Shown here piece by piece: positions 1-8,869 of a stretch of 64,000 bases of DNA. Position numbers and translations under genes: made by a program. The notes beneath the pieces were generated by a model. The model ran no database searches. It was not told the DNA's origin and saw nothing but the letters and a program-made list of their open reading frames with translations. This DNA comes from Fibrobacter sp. UBA4297 (lineage in GTDB: Bacteria > Fibrobacterota > Fibrobacteria > Fibrobacterales > Fibrobacteraceae). The stretch lies in the NCBI RefSeq assembly GCF_002394865.1, contig NZ_DGUZ01000023.1, forward strand, positions 1 to 64,000, in the 5' to 3' direction. The stretch's first letter is position 1, and the number at the start of each line of letters is the position of its first letter.

Positions 1-271
1 AAACCGAAGAAAAAACAATATCAGGCTTTTCTCTCCATATTACCTTAAACATCCTGAACATTTTCAGTACAGGACGGACTTTCCCGATATTGACCCGTTT
101 AGTTTCCTTTGGAAGAAAATCCTCAATCGAATTAGCAACATCGCTATAGGGAACAACAACAAACTTGATATCGAATATATTTGAATCTAAAATTTTAGAT
201 ATCAGAACTGCAATACGTTCCGCACCGCCAACGCTGTCTTGTACAAAAAAAAGGACTTTTTTCTTTTTCAT
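1..271 (-). CDS. Glycosyltransferase family 4 (N-terminal fragment, runs off left edge)
   Basis: The visible 90 residues begin MKKKKVLFFVQDSVGGAERI and continue with a Rossmann-like alternation of hydrophobic strands and helices. The GGAER motif directly after the first beta strand is typical of GT-B retaining glycosyltransferases of family GT4, which transfer sugars from nucleotide donors to polysaccharide precursors on the cytoplasmic side of the inner membrane. The C-terminal donor-binding half is outside the window. The ATG lies one base after the stop of the ATP-grasp gene upstream, so it is the distal gene of the polysaccharide operon. Family assignment is from the N-terminal motif only; the transferred sugar cannot be told. 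Confidence 0.75.
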   Translation of the reverse strand, partial: MKKKKVLFFVQDSVGGAERIAVLISKILDSNIFDIKFVVVPYSDVANSIEDFLPKETKRVNIGKVRPVLKMFRMFKVIWREKPDIVFSSV

Positions 272-272
272 T

Positions 273-1145
273 TTATACCGAAATTTTTATTAATCTGCCC
301 CACTCAAGTTCCCAATTTTGGGGAACGGCATTCATATATCCCGCATAATCATAAAAAGTCATTTCGCCAAAATAAATTCGACCATTAACATCAAAGAAAT
401 CCACACGCACATGCGGGATACCATCCGCAAGAACCATAGACAATCTTTTCATTTCATCAAATTTAGATGGCAAAAGTGGTGGCGTTCCACTAGCATTCGG
501 AATACCAACATCGCTTAGATCAATATGCATCCCTTCCATATCAAAATAATCAAAAGTTAGTCCCGTTTCTTTATGTCTATTTGCCGCTATGAGTAAAAAA
601 TGAGGCTTTCCACCGAAAGTATAGAATTTATAGTCTCTTAGCTCACCATTTCGTTGATCTTCCAAATATTCCTCCGCAATAACACGAGGAGGGACATTTT
701 TATACGGCCATTCTCTATTTGCCCAATAATAATTTTTCCTCAAAGAATCAGATATTTTTCTACGAGCGGCATCCATATCTAATTGACTTTTATCTTTTAC
801 AACAATAACTCCTCCGCTATCATGAGTACACTTGAGGACAAATCGGTTTGGCAATTTGCTAAAATCGATATCATCAAATTTTTCCCAGACACCAAAAGTC
901 GGAACAACATACTGCGGTCCAATTTTATTAGCGACCCACTTTTTTACAGCATACTTATCAACAAGTGTTGTATACAAAGGATTTCGATCATGGAGCTTAA
1001 GCCACTGTAATTTTTCATCAAAAGTTTGAGGATCCTTTAAATTCAAAGAATATCCCAACTTCTTCTTAAACTGCATTTTAAGATAAAGCACATCGGGTAT
1101 GCATTTTTTTACTACATCTTTTAGAGCTTCTAGACATTTAAGCAT
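273..1145 (-). CDS. TupA-like ATP-grasp protein of polysaccharide cluster
   Basis: A 290-residue protein with the signature of the ATPgrasp_TupA family: FDEKLQWLK near residue 42, FVLKCTHDSGG at 102-112, VIAEEYLED at 155-163, DYKFYTFGG at 171-179 and an acidic metal-binding segment near 249-270. TupA was described in teichuronopeptide synthesis, where ATP-grasp chemistry ligates amino acids to a glycan; homologues are common in capsule and O-antigen clusters, often beside glycosyltransferases. Here it could add an amino acid or similar substituent to the glycan (inference). It follows the flippase gene by about 20 bases and is followed after one base by a GT4 gene. AT-rich compared with the sugar-nucleotide genes of the same operon. 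Confidence 0.85.
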   Translation of the reverse strand: MLKCLEALKDVVKKCIPDVLYLKMQFKKKLGYSLNLKDPQTFDEKLQWLKLHDRNPLYTTLVDKYAVKKWVANKIGPQYVVPTFGVWEKFDDIDFSKLPNRFVLKCTHDSGGVIVVKDKSQLDMDAARRKISDSLRKNYYWANREWPYKNVPPRVIAEEYLEDQRNGELRDYKFYTFGGKPHFLLIAANRHKETGLTFDYFDMEGMHIDLSDVGIPNASGTPPLLPSKFDEMKRLSMVLADGIPHVRVDFFDVNGRIYFGEMTFYDYAGYMNAVPQNWELEWGRLIKISV

Positions 1146-1166
1146 TCAGCAACCTCAATCAAAAAA

Positions 1167-2591
1167 TTACAATTTTGCTAGTTTTTTCAGGAAAAATACA
1201 GCTTCCATTTTAAACAATACAGCAATAATAAAATAAAATAGAACGCCAACAACCACACCGACTACCAATTGAGTTATAAAATTCACATTTAAAAATGTCA
1301 CGCTATATACTAAAACAGCCATGACAACAGACAAAATCCACGACGGCATTATTAGTTTGACCTGTCCCCACATAGATAGATCAATAAAATTCTTTGTATA
1401 AACCATATTTAAAAATGTTGCAACGACACCATATGTAGCCCGGCCCAAGCATATTCCAACTAGACCGAAAGGAAGAGATACGACCAATATCAATACAGCA
1501 ATAGTCTTTTTTATTATTTCCAATTTTAAAACTAAATCAGACCGACCTTTCACATAAAGTAAATTAAGATTGATGTTACATACAGGATCAAGCATCAGAC
1601 CAAAGCATAAAATCTGCAACAACAACGATGACGGCAACCATTTATCGCCCAATAAAAGAACAATTACTGGTTTGGCAAGCGCAGCAAGCCCCATCATTAA
1701 GGGAAAGACAACAAAGCAAGACAGTTGTAAATACTTGACATATATAGTCTTCAATCTATCGTCATCCTGCAATTGCGATAAAATCGGATAGGTGACCCTA
1801 GAAAGAATTCCCGCTATATTCTGCGAAGGAAAATTTCCCAACTGATCAGCACGAGTGTAATACCCTAAATTGCTAGCCGAAAATTTTTTCCCAATCACAA
1901 TATTATATAAGTTTGAATATATTGAAGAGATTATACTAGCAATCAACAACTTAGAACCAAACCCAAACAACGATCGAAAAGATTCTTTACTAAAGACTAT
2001 ACTTGGAAACCACTTCAGCAGTAATGTCATAAACAACAAGTTTAATACAGAATTGCAAATTGACTGATAAACCAGGCTCCATACTCCAAAACCGTTGTAA
2101 GCCAGCACAATACCAAATATTCCAGAAATAATTGCAGCAGACAAAGATGCCTTGGACTGAGTTTTAAAATCAATATTTTTAGTAAGCTTAACCTTATGGA
2201 CTGCAAACAACGCACTGATAATCAAAGTTATAGATACCCAACGCATCACAGGCAGTAATTCAGGCATACTATAAAATTTGGCAACCACCGGTGCAATCGC
2301 AAATAAAACCAGATAGGCAAATACGCTAATAGAGAAATTAACAATAAATGCAGTACCATAATCTTTTGCAGAAGATTCTTTCTGGCGAATCAAAGCATTT
2401 GAAAAGCCACAATCCACAAACGTTTGCGACACACCTAAAAAAATAGACAACATTCCAATCATGCCAAAATCTGAGGGCGTTAACAATCGAGCTAGAATAA
2501 CACCTATCAAAAATTGAGCACCCTGTAAAGAGAACTTTTCCACAGCGCTCCAAATAATCCCGTGAATTGATTTTGACGTTATTGAGGACAT
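1167..2591 (-). CDS. Polysaccharide flippase, MOP superfamily (Wzx/TuaB-like)
   Basis: A 474-residue integral membrane protein with about 12-14 hydrophobic segments. The N-terminal region, with ARLLTPSDFG near residue 37 and then FVDCGFSNALIRQ, is the classic start of the PST/WzxC/TuaB branch of the MOP exporters. Members flip lipid-linked oligosaccharide repeat units from the cytoplasmic to the periplasmic face of the inner membrane before polymerisation. The presence of an EpsG-like polymerase two genes upstream fits a Wzx/Wzy-dependent pathway. Full length for the family; the gene is AT-rich like its immediate neighbours. Confidence 0.9.
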   Translation of the reverse strand: MSSITSKSIHGIIWSAVEKFSLQGAQFLIGVILARLLTPSDFGMIGMLSIFLGVSQTFVDCGFSNALIRQKESSAKDYGTAFIVNFSISVFAYLVLFAIAPVVAKFYSMPELLPVMRWVSITLIISALFAVHKVKLTKNIDFKTQSKASLSAAIISGIFGIVLAYNGFGVWSLVYQSICNSVLNLLFMTLLLKWFPSIVFSKESFRSLFGFGSKLLIASIISSIYSNLYNIVIGKKFSASNLGYYTRADQLGNFPSQNIAGILSRVTYPILSQLQDDDRLKTIYVKYLQLSCFVVFPLMMGLAALAKPVIVLLLGDKWLPSSLLLQILCFGLMLDPVCNINLNLLYVKGRSDLVLKLEIIKKTIAVLILVVSLPFGLVGICLGRATYGVVATFLNMVYTKNFIDLSMWGQVKLIMPSWILSVVMAVLVYSVTFLNVNFITQLVVGVVVGVLFYFIIAVLFKMEAVFFLKKLAKL

Positions 2592-2614
2592 TGTGCCAAT
2601 CTACACCTATTCAT

Positions 2615-3430
2615 TCAACAATTTCTAAAAAATGATTTTATCCATTTTTTCAGAAAGCCTTTTCTATGGAACCAATAAAATTCTTTCAATAGCGGTTCCA
2701 TCTTTTTCTTATTGCAAGGCAAGGTTGATTCATTCAAAATTTTTTCTTGCAATCTGCAATAGTTTAAACTTCTATAAGGGTCGTTTTTATTTGACGTACT
2801 CTGCGAATTTTCTATATACTCATACACAATTTGATCTATAACTCTTATTAATTCCGTTTTCTGGAACAATCGATAATTCATGATAAAATCTTCACCATGC
2901 GTTATAGAACGGGGAATATCAAAAATAAGGCTATCAAACAGCTCCCTTTTTATTAATTTTGCCACTGGTCCTGAATGAATGCGATCATGAAACATTGCTT
3001 CAATAGCATCGAACGAGCTTAAACAATCGTTAAACCTTGGGTAATTCCATTCATAAGTTCCATTGTAATGAATCTGTCCCACAACAATGTCAGCGCTTTC
3101 AGAATTCATATACAAACATCTTATAGAATCTACAGGTAGCACATCATCCGAATCTACAAAGCAAACCCATTTTCCAGTTGCATTTTCAACACCAACACTC
3201 CTAGCTTTTGTAACGCCCGAATTTTTTTGGCTAATCAAAACAATTCTTGAATCACATTCTTTTTTTGCTTCGCATTTTTTTAAAGATAAATCACTAGATC
3301 CATCATCAACCAATATCAGTTCCAGATTTTTATATGACTGATTGAGAATACTATCAACACATTTATCAATATACTTTTCCGCATTATATACAGGAACAAC
3401 TACAGAAATTAGGTCGCCATTTTCGCTCAT
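2615..3430 (-). CDS. Glycosyltransferase family 2
   Basis: A 271-residue GT-A fold protein. Residues 8-47 carry SVVVPVYNAEKYI and VDDGSSD, the nucleotide-binding start of family GT2, and FVDSDD at 91-96 supplies the metal-binding DxD. No membrane segment is evident, so it is a soluble inverting transferase adding one sugar of the repeat unit. The C-terminal third (rich in aromatic and basic residues) is the variable acceptor part. The ATG is one base after the stop of the polymerase gene, indicating translational coupling. Donor and acceptor cannot be predicted. Confidence 0.9.
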   Translation of the reverse strand: MSENGDLISVVVPVYNAEKYIDKCVDSILNQSYKNLELILVDDGSSDLSLKKCEAKKECDSRIVLISQKNSGVTKARSVGVENATGKWVCFVDSDDVLPVDSIRCLYMNSESADIVVGQIHYNGTYEWNYPRFNDCLSSFDAIEAMFHDRIHSGPVAKLIKRELFDSLIFDIPRSITHGEDFIMNYRLFQKTELIRVIDQIVYEYIENSQSTSNKNDPYRSLNYCRLQEKILNESTLPCNKKKMEPLLKEFYWFHRKGFLKKWIKSFFRNC

Positions 3431-3431
3431 A

Positions 3432-4526
3432 TCAATTTATCCCTAAAATTTCTGACGTATACGGGTAGGTTTCATTCCATCCCATATATATGTAATGATA
3501 ATACCAAAAAAATACAAGATAACATGATAATCCAGCAAAAACAAGTTCCCGTCTATCGGTCAATCGTAAAACAATTGCATACATTGGAAGCACCATCCAA
3601 TTAAACAAGACAATTAACCGTCCTATATAATCTCCACCAAACATCAAAATCTGTGATAATGGAATAGATGCGATTGTAGCAAATACAAAGAAATTAAGCG
3701 TCAACGACATTCCGCGGAACTTTTTATAATTCAACAAAATAAAAAATCCTTGGAACAACGCAAAAACCATTTCCGTATTTGAAAAACCTGTTACATCAGA
3801 TGCCGCAAAATAGTAGTTATAGCGGGATGCCTCCATATTCAATATCGGGGCAAAAGTATCGATTAACGTACTTCCAAATGCAAAAATTCCCAATATTGCA
3901 AAAGACATGAAGACATACAATTTATTTGAATGTTTTTTCAAAAGGACCAATATAACAGCCAGAACCAACAAGACAATTATCGCTGAGTTGTGAAAAGACA
4001 TGGCTAAAAGGAAAGAAACCACCGCAGGAATTTTTTTATTTTTTATTATAAAAGCAATGCAAAGAAGAGAGACAGAAACCGACAACGATTGTCGAAGAGC
4101 GTTCAGCGACGGTTGGAAGAACAAAAACAAATAAGCGGCATATGCAAAGCCCGCATACTTTCGGATATTCAGCACCTTAAATGCAGCAAGCACACATGAG
4201 CCCTGAATAAAGGACAAAACAAAATAAAAGAAATTTACACTAGGATAAATTTTTCCGACCAGAACGTTTAAATAAATGTAGCCGGGTTCAATCCATCCAG
4301 TCCATATTTCATCCAAATGGAAAAGATCCTGACTATTCAACACATCATAAAAAAGATCGTCGCCATAAACATGTCGATCCGTCCCAATTGTATCATCTCG
4401 AACGCCTGCTAAAAAAGCAGGCAAAAACAAAGCCGCAAAAATTAAAAAAAATGCGGCACGTTCATTTTTTTTAAAACCGAGCTCACACAATAGGGCAGCA
4501 ATGACATAGGTTACAAAATAAATCAT
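3432..4526 (-). CDS. EpsG-like polysaccharide polymerase (Wzy role)
   Basis: A 364-residue protein with about ten hydrophobic segments. GVRDDTIGTDRHVYGDD around residues 41-56 matches the conserved R..IGTD..Y motif of the EpsG family, putative polymerases of extracellular polysaccharides and O-antigens, and LRQSLSVSVSLLCIA follows at mid-protein as in that family. It would join undecaprenyl-linked repeat units in the periplasm. Four bases separate it from the preceding DUF4422 gene. In a Wzx/Wzy cluster this is the only candidate polymerase visible. Function is inferred from family and context; polymerases diverge strongly. Confidence 0.85.
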   Translation of the reverse strand: MIYFVTYVIAALLCELGFKKNERAAFFLIFAALFLPAFLAGVRDDTIGTDRHVYGDDLFYDVLNSQDLFHLDEIWTGWIEPGYIYLNVLVGKIYPSVNFFYFVLSFIQGSCVLAAFKVLNIRKYAGFAYAAYLFLFFQPSLNALRQSLSVSVSLLCIAFIIKNKKIPAVVSFLLAMSFHNSAIIVLLVLAVILVLLKKHSNKLYVFMSFAILGIFAFGSTLIDTFAPILNMEASRYNYYFAASDVTGFSNTEMVFALFQGFFILLNYKKFRGMSLTLNFFVFATIASIPLSQILMFGGDYIGRLIVLFNWMVLPMYAIVLRLTDRRELVFAGLSCYLVFFWYYHYIYMGWNETYPYTSEILGIN

Positions 4527-4530
4527 TGAC

Positions 4531-5280
4531 TCACCTAGTCAATTTTCGCATCAGGAAATTGAAGCCCTTCACAATCCAATTCTGCTTTTCCATAAACATA
4601 CAAGGAATTTCCTTATACTTCACAGAATTCTTTTCAAGCCAGATATCCAACAAGCGTTCACTGACAAAACCAAAGACGCGGGAATCGTTTTGGCTATACT
4701 GCGAAATGTCCAGCCTTTTCTCAAGTTCAAACAAGATGTCGAAAAGCCATTCGCAATAGCGGTTCAACACATCCCTTTTCATGATGAACATGTTAAAGCG
4801 GTGACCAATCGTCCGCTTCATGTAATCGTCGTATACAGGGATATACTCCGGATACTTTTCCGTAAGGATTTCCCTAGTCGTATCTAGGTCGATTGCATGG
4901 TGGGCGTGAGCGTATTGAGAATAGTTGGTCTCAATAAAATAATCACGAGGTTTCGGTAAAACGACATCGCAATCATTAAAAAGGGGCAACAGCTCGCTTT
5001 CGCACAGAATCGAGCTCCACTTGTCCTTTTTCGGATGGATTGAAAAATGCCTGCGATAATGGGCGATGCCAAGATAATCAGCATCCATATTTTTCCAGGC
5101 CCAGTACAGCCCAGACAATTCACAATAGTTCTTGTTTTTTAAACTGATGTTGTCGCCAGTATTGTCCCCGATATAGCCAAGAGACGGCTTTCCTTCTGCG
5201 CCAACATGAACAGGCACATACATAGGATCCGTCGGCATTCTATACGTTTTGTGAGTCGCGACAATAACTTTTACGTTCAT
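4531..5280 (-). CDS. DUF4422 glycosyltransferase-like protein
   Basis: A 249-residue protein opening with VKVIVATHKTYRMPTD and containing GDNTGDNISLKN, YCELSGLYWAWKN and GIAHYRRHF, the hallmark segments of DUF4422, a family found in exopolysaccharide clusters and often annotated as capsular glycosyltransferase. The ATG at 5280 was chosen because residues align with the family from here; a longer reading frame to 5337 would add 19 residues unlike the family and would run into the epimerase gene. It sits between the epimerase and polymerase genes and probably adds one sugar of the repeat unit. Biochemical activity of this family is poorly defined. Confidence 0.85.
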   Translation of the reverse strand: MNVKVIVATHKTYRMPTDPMYVPVHVGAEGKPSLGYIGDNTGDNISLKNKNYCELSGLYWAWKNMDADYLGIAHYRRHFSIHPKKDKWSSILCESELLPLFNDCDVVLPKPRDYFIETNYSQYAHAHHAIDLDTTREILTEKYPEYIPVYDDYMKRTIGHRFNMFIMKRDVLNRYCEWLFDILFELEKRLDISQYSQNDSRVFGFVSERLLDIWLEKNSVKYKEIPCMFMEKQNWIVKGFNFLMRKLTR

Positions 5281-5300
5281 ACAAATTTCTCTATCAGGCT

Positions 5301-6275
5301 TTATTCCAAGCACTTCTGGTTGCAATCGTTCCACCAATCTGCAAAAGCCTCTTCCAAGGTAAATTTCAGCGGATAGTTCTGCGCAAGTTTCTTTGCATCA
5401 ATGTTTGTAGAAACCATGAGTTTCTTTACGCGGGCAGGGCAAATGCCAAGCCCCAGACCACCAAGCATACCGCACACTGTAGCGGCCGCCATCATGGGCT
5501 TTTTCGGGATATAAGGAATAAACCGTTTCATTCCGACAGCCTTGAGCATCGTATTTGCAATTTGCTCAATCGTGAACGACGGATAATAGCAGCAGTTGTA
5601 AAGCTGGACTTTTTCAGTCTGCGGTTCATTCAAAGACTTTTCGGCCATTTCGAGCATGATACGCACAAGGTCTTTCACATAAATGCACGCCTTGATAGTA
5701 TCCTTGCGGCCGGCGTATGCAAACTTATGACTTTTTAAACCTTTGTACAGGCGCGTCATATTTCCGTTTTCACCAGTACCGAACACGATTCCTGGACGCA
5801 CTATGGAGAGCCTGCGGTTTACATTTTCCGCAGCCCATTCGCGATGGATTTTTTCGGCTACCAACTTAGAAATACCATAAGGGGTATTCGGCGTGGGTAA
5901 CGTTTCTTCTGTTTTCAGTTCTTCTGCAGCGCCATACGGGGCAATGCTACTGGTAAACACGATATTTTCGATTCCATGCTTTCGAGCAAAGTTGCAGACG
6001 TTTTCTGCACCGCGAATATTTGTTTCAAAGTAAGCATGGTCCGGATGCCCCGGAGTGCGGTGAATTGCAGCAAAATTAAATACAAGCGTATTCTTACCGA
6101 ATTCTCCCTGCATTTCAATCGGTTCACGAACATCGACCTTTTGAGAGAGTTCGGTGCCATCAGCAAGCAAGTCCGCAACATACACTTTCGCATTCGGATA
6201 CTTTTCCCGAAGTAGCCGTTGCATATGAGACCCAATGAATCCACATCCGCCAAATATCACAAAGGATTCAAACAT
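5301..6275 (-). CDS. NAD-dependent epimerase/dehydratase (extended SDR)
   Basis: A 324-residue extended short-chain dehydrogenase. GGCGFIGS at 9-16 is the NAD(P)-binding glycine motif, TSSIAPYG near 108-115 provides the active-site serine, and Tyr133-x3-Lys137 (PYGISK) is the catalytic pair. The family interconverts or dehydrates nucleotide sugars (for example UDP-glucose 4-epimerase, GDP-sugar reductases). With a UDP-galactopyranose mutase directly upstream, a UDP-Glc/UDP-Gal 4-epimerase role is attractive but not proven; the C-terminal region, with IPKKPMMAAATVCG, is not a typical GalE tail. Three bases separate it from the mutase gene. Confidence 0.85.
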   Translation of the reverse strand: MFESFVIFGGCGFIGSHMQRLLREKYPNAKVYVADLLADGTELSQKVDVREPIEMQGEFGKNTLVFNFAAIHRTPGHPDHAYFETNIRGAENVCNFARKHGIENIVFTSSIAPYGAAEELKTEETLPTPNTPYGISKLVAEKIHREWAAENVNRRLSIVRPGIVFGTGENGNMTRLYKGLKSHKFAYAGRKDTIKACIYVKDLVRIMLEMAEKSLNEPQTEKVQLYNCCYYPSFTIEQIANTMLKAVGMKRFIPYIPKKPMMAAATVCGMLGGLGLGICPARVKKLMVSTNIDAKKLAQNYPLKFTLEEAFADWWNDCNQKCLE

Positions 6276-6278
6276 AAT

Positions 6279-7403
6279 TTACCAAACTTCCTTTTTTGCA
6301 CATGAAAGTGCTTCCATAATAACATGATGCATATCAAAATACTTGTACATTCCAAGGCGGCCACCAAAAATCACATTCGTTTCCGATTCAGCCAACGCCT
6401 TGTACCTTGCAAAAAGAGCATTATTCCGATCGTCATTCATAGGGTAATAGGGTTCGTCGCCATGTTTCCATGCAGCCGGATATTCCCTCGTCACCACAGT
6501 ATGATTCGTCGCTACCCCGCCCTGGCATCCAAACTCGAAATGCTTATGTTCAATAATGCGGGTATACGGAATTTCAGCTTCCGTATAATTCACAACGGCA
6601 TTTCCCTGATAGTTTTCCTGCGGCAAGTCTTCCGTTTCAAAACGCAACGTACGGTATTCCAGTTCACCATACCTATACCCGTAGAACTCGTCTATCATAC
6701 CCGTGAAAACGATTTTCTTTGCAGAGGCAACAAGCGATTCACGGTCCTTAAAGAAATCAACGCCAAGGCGCACTTCTGCACCTTCAAGCATTTTCTCGAC
6801 AATCTGCGTATAGCCGCCAACAGGGATTCCCTGATACTTGTCGTTAAAATAGTTGTTGTCGTAAACAAAACGGACCGGCAACCGCTTGATGATAAACGCC
6901 GGGAGTTCTTTACACTTACGGCCCCACTGCTTTTCGGTGTAGCCCTTGATGAGCTTTTCATAAATATCGCGACCGACAAGAGACAGCGCCTGTTCTTCCA
7001 GATTGGCAGGTTCACGGCCATTCAACGCAGCAAGAGCCTCAGCACGTTGCTCATCGATTTTAGCCTTCGCCTCGGCAGGAGTCTTGATGTTCCACATCCT
7101 GCTAAAAGTATTCATGTTAAAGGGCAAATTATACAGTTCATCCTTATAACATGCGATGGGGCTATTCGTATAGCGATTAAACTCAGCAAACTGCTGAACG
7201 TAATCCCAAACTTCCTTGTTGCTGGTATGGAAAATATGGGCGCCATACTTATGTACGTTGATGCCCTCTACATTTTCTGTATAGACATTGCCCGCGACAT
7301 GGTTACGCTTGTCTATCACGAGGACTTTCTTTCCTCGCTTGATAGCTTCATGTGCAAAGACTGCTCCAAAAAGACCAGCCCCGACAACAAGGTAATCAAA
7401 CAT
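6279..7403 (-). CDS. glf: UDP-galactopyranose mutase
   Basis: A 374-residue flavoprotein. VVGAGLFGAVFAHEA at 6-20 is the FAD-binding dinucleotide motif, followed by VIDKRNHVAGNVY and the KYGAHIFHTSN segment that contains the flavin-adjacent histidine of UDP-galactopyranose mutases. The C-terminal EYPAAW and GGRLGMYKYFDMH segments are also typical. It converts UDP-galactopyranose to UDP-galactofuranose in the cytoplasm, so the glycan of this cluster very likely contains galactofuranose. Full length for bacterial Glf. Start agrees with the family; three bases separate it from ugd upstream. Confidence 0.97.
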   Translation of the reverse strand: MFDYLVVGAGLFGAVFAHEAIKRGKKVLVIDKRNHVAGNVYTENVEGINVHKYGAHIFHTSNKEVWDYVQQFAEFNRYTNSPIACYKDELYNLPFNMNTFSRMWNIKTPAEAKAKIDEQRAEALAALNGREPANLEEQALSLVGRDIYEKLIKGYTEKQWGRKCKELPAFIIKRLPVRFVYDNNYFNDKYQGIPVGGYTQIVEKMLEGAEVRLGVDFFKDRESLVASAKKIVFTGMIDEFYGYRYGELEYRTLRFETEDLPQENYQGNAVVNYTEAEIPYTRIIEHKHFEFGCQGGVATNHTVVTREYPAAWKHGDEPYYPMNDDRNNALFARYKALAESETNVIFGGRLGMYKYFDMHHVIMEALSCAKKEVW

Positions 7404-7406
7404 TCC

Positions 7407-8777
7407 TTACTCCGCTTTGCCCTTACCGATGCTAGTCACTTCAAAGCCGATCTTCCTGAGGGCGTCCGCATCCAAGATGTTGCGGCCATCAAATACAAAG
7501 GCTGGTTTCGCCATCGAACTGTAAATGCGTTTCCAGTCGAGCTCGGCAAAGCACTTCCATTCCGTGCAAACCACAACGGCGTGAGCGCCTTCGGCAGCCT
7601 TGTACGGGTCCTCTTCGAACGAGACCTGTTCAATCACGTCCTTGAGGTCGCGCTTAGCATCCGGGATAGCCTTCGGGTCGGTCACGACAGGCAGTGCATG
7701 TTCGGCAAGCAAGTCGCGCACCACAAGGTTCGCCGGGCTTTCACGGGTGTCACCGGTATTGGCCTTGAACGCAAAACCGAACACGGCAATCTTCTTGCCC
7801 GCAATCGTGTTGAACATGGTTTCGAGCATGCGGTCTACCACGCGGTGCGTCTGCCACTCGTTAATCTTCACGACGCTTTCCCAATAAGCGGCGACTTCCG
7901 GCAGTCCATAATAACCGCAAAGGTACACGAGATTCAGAATGTCCTTCTTGAAGCAGCTACCACCGAAGCCGATGGATGCCTTGAGGAACTTGGAACCAAT
8001 GCGGCGGTCCTTGCCCATCACGTAAGCGACTTCGTCGACATCGGCGCCGGTACGTTCGCAGAGAGCGCTAATGGAGTTGATAGAACTAATGCGCTGTGCG
8101 AGGAAGGCGTTCGCCGTAAGCTTCGTGAGTTCGGAGCTCCAGAGGTTCGTCGTAAGGATGCGGTCACGCGGCACCCAGTGGGCATACACGTCCACAAGCT
8201 TCTGGCAGGCAGCAAGGCCCGATTCCGTCTGATGGGAGCCAATGAGCACACGGTCGGGCTCAAACAAGTCGTTGATGGCTGTACCTTCGGCGAGAAATTC
8301 CGGATTCGAGAGCACTTCAAAGTGGAGGCCCTTGTCGTTGCTGTTCAAAATACGTTCCATGGCCGCAGCAGTGCGGACCGGGAGCGTCGACTTTTCGACG
8401 ATGATCTTGCCTTCGTCGGCAATTTCCAAAATGTTGCGGGCGGTCTTTTCCCAATACTGCAAGTCAGAAGCCTTGCCGGCGCCATGGCCAAACGTTTTTG
8501 TCGGGGTGTTCACCGAAACAAAGATGATATCCGCTTCCTTGATGGCTGCAGGAATATCCGTGCTAAAGAACAAGTTACGGCCACGGGCACGCTTTACAAC
8601 ATCATCCAGGCCGGGTTCAAAAATCGGGAGATTTTCGCTATTCCAGGCATCAATACGAGACTGGTTAATATCAACAACGGTGACCTTGACATCGGGGCAC
8701 TTGTCGGCAATTACAGTCATGGTGGGGCCACCGACATAGCCAGCACCAATGCAAACAATTTTAGTTTCAAAACTCAT
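7407..8777 (-). CDS. ugd: UDP-glucose 6-dehydrogenase (eukaryotic-like subtype)
   Basis: A 456-residue protein with GAGYVGGPT at 11-19 (NAD binding), Lys219 in the TKLTANAFLA segment and catalytic Cys275 in GFGGSCFKKD. The VVDINQSRIDAWNS and LPIFEPGLDDVV segments and the length resemble the animal/plant-like branch of UDP-glucose dehydrogenase rather than short E. coli Ugd. It oxidises UDP-glucose to UDP-glucuronate with two NAD+, so the glycan probably contains a uronic acid or derivative. It is the first gene of the visible operon. No Shine-Dalgarno sequence precedes the ATG; instead a TATCTT box ends eight bases upstream (see promoter entry). Confidence 0.96.
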   Translation of the reverse strand: MSFETKIVCIGAGYVGGPTMTVIADKCPDVKVTVVDINQSRIDAWNSENLPIFEPGLDDVVKRARGRNLFFSTDIPAAIKEADIIFVSVNTPTKTFGHGAGKASDLQYWEKTARNILEIADEGKIIVEKSTLPVRTAAAMERILNSNDKGLHFEVLSNPEFLAEGTAINDLFEPDRVLIGSHQTESGLAACQKLVDVYAHWVPRDRILTTNLWSSELTKLTANAFLAQRISSINSISALCERTGADVDEVAYVMGKDRRIGSKFLKASIGFGGSCFKKDILNLVYLCGYYGLPEVAAYWESVVKINEWQTHRVVDRMLETMFNTIAGKKIAVFGFAFKANTGDTRESPANLVVRDLLAEHALPVVTDPKAIPDAKRDLKDVIEQVSFEEDPYKAAEGAHAVVVCTEWKCFAELDWKRIYSSMAKPAFVFDGRNILDADALRKIGFEVTSIGKGKAE

Positions 8778-8784
8778 GATACTA

Positions 8785-8791
8785 CAAGATA
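8785..8791 (-). promoter_or_regulatory. Candidate -10/-7 box of the polysaccharide operon
   Basis: On the minus strand TATCTTG lies seven bases before the ugd ATG with no ribosome-binding purine tract between. The box resembles the FCB-group -7 element TAnnTTTG. If used, transcription would begin at or next to the ATG, giving a leaderless mRNA. No clear -35 element is visible. Confidence 0.4.
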
Positions 8792-8869
8792 GAAATTACA
8801 GCGCCACACGATGTTAAAGCCTTTCAAAAAGCAAGTCTTTTCCCAAGGCAATCCTTACCGCATTCCACG

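Noticed and set aside
6324..8792. An 822-codon open frame on the plus strand opposite glf and ugd
   Set aside because: It is exactly antisense to two well-conserved enzymes, shows no domain, and its composition mirrors the codon bias of the opposite strand.
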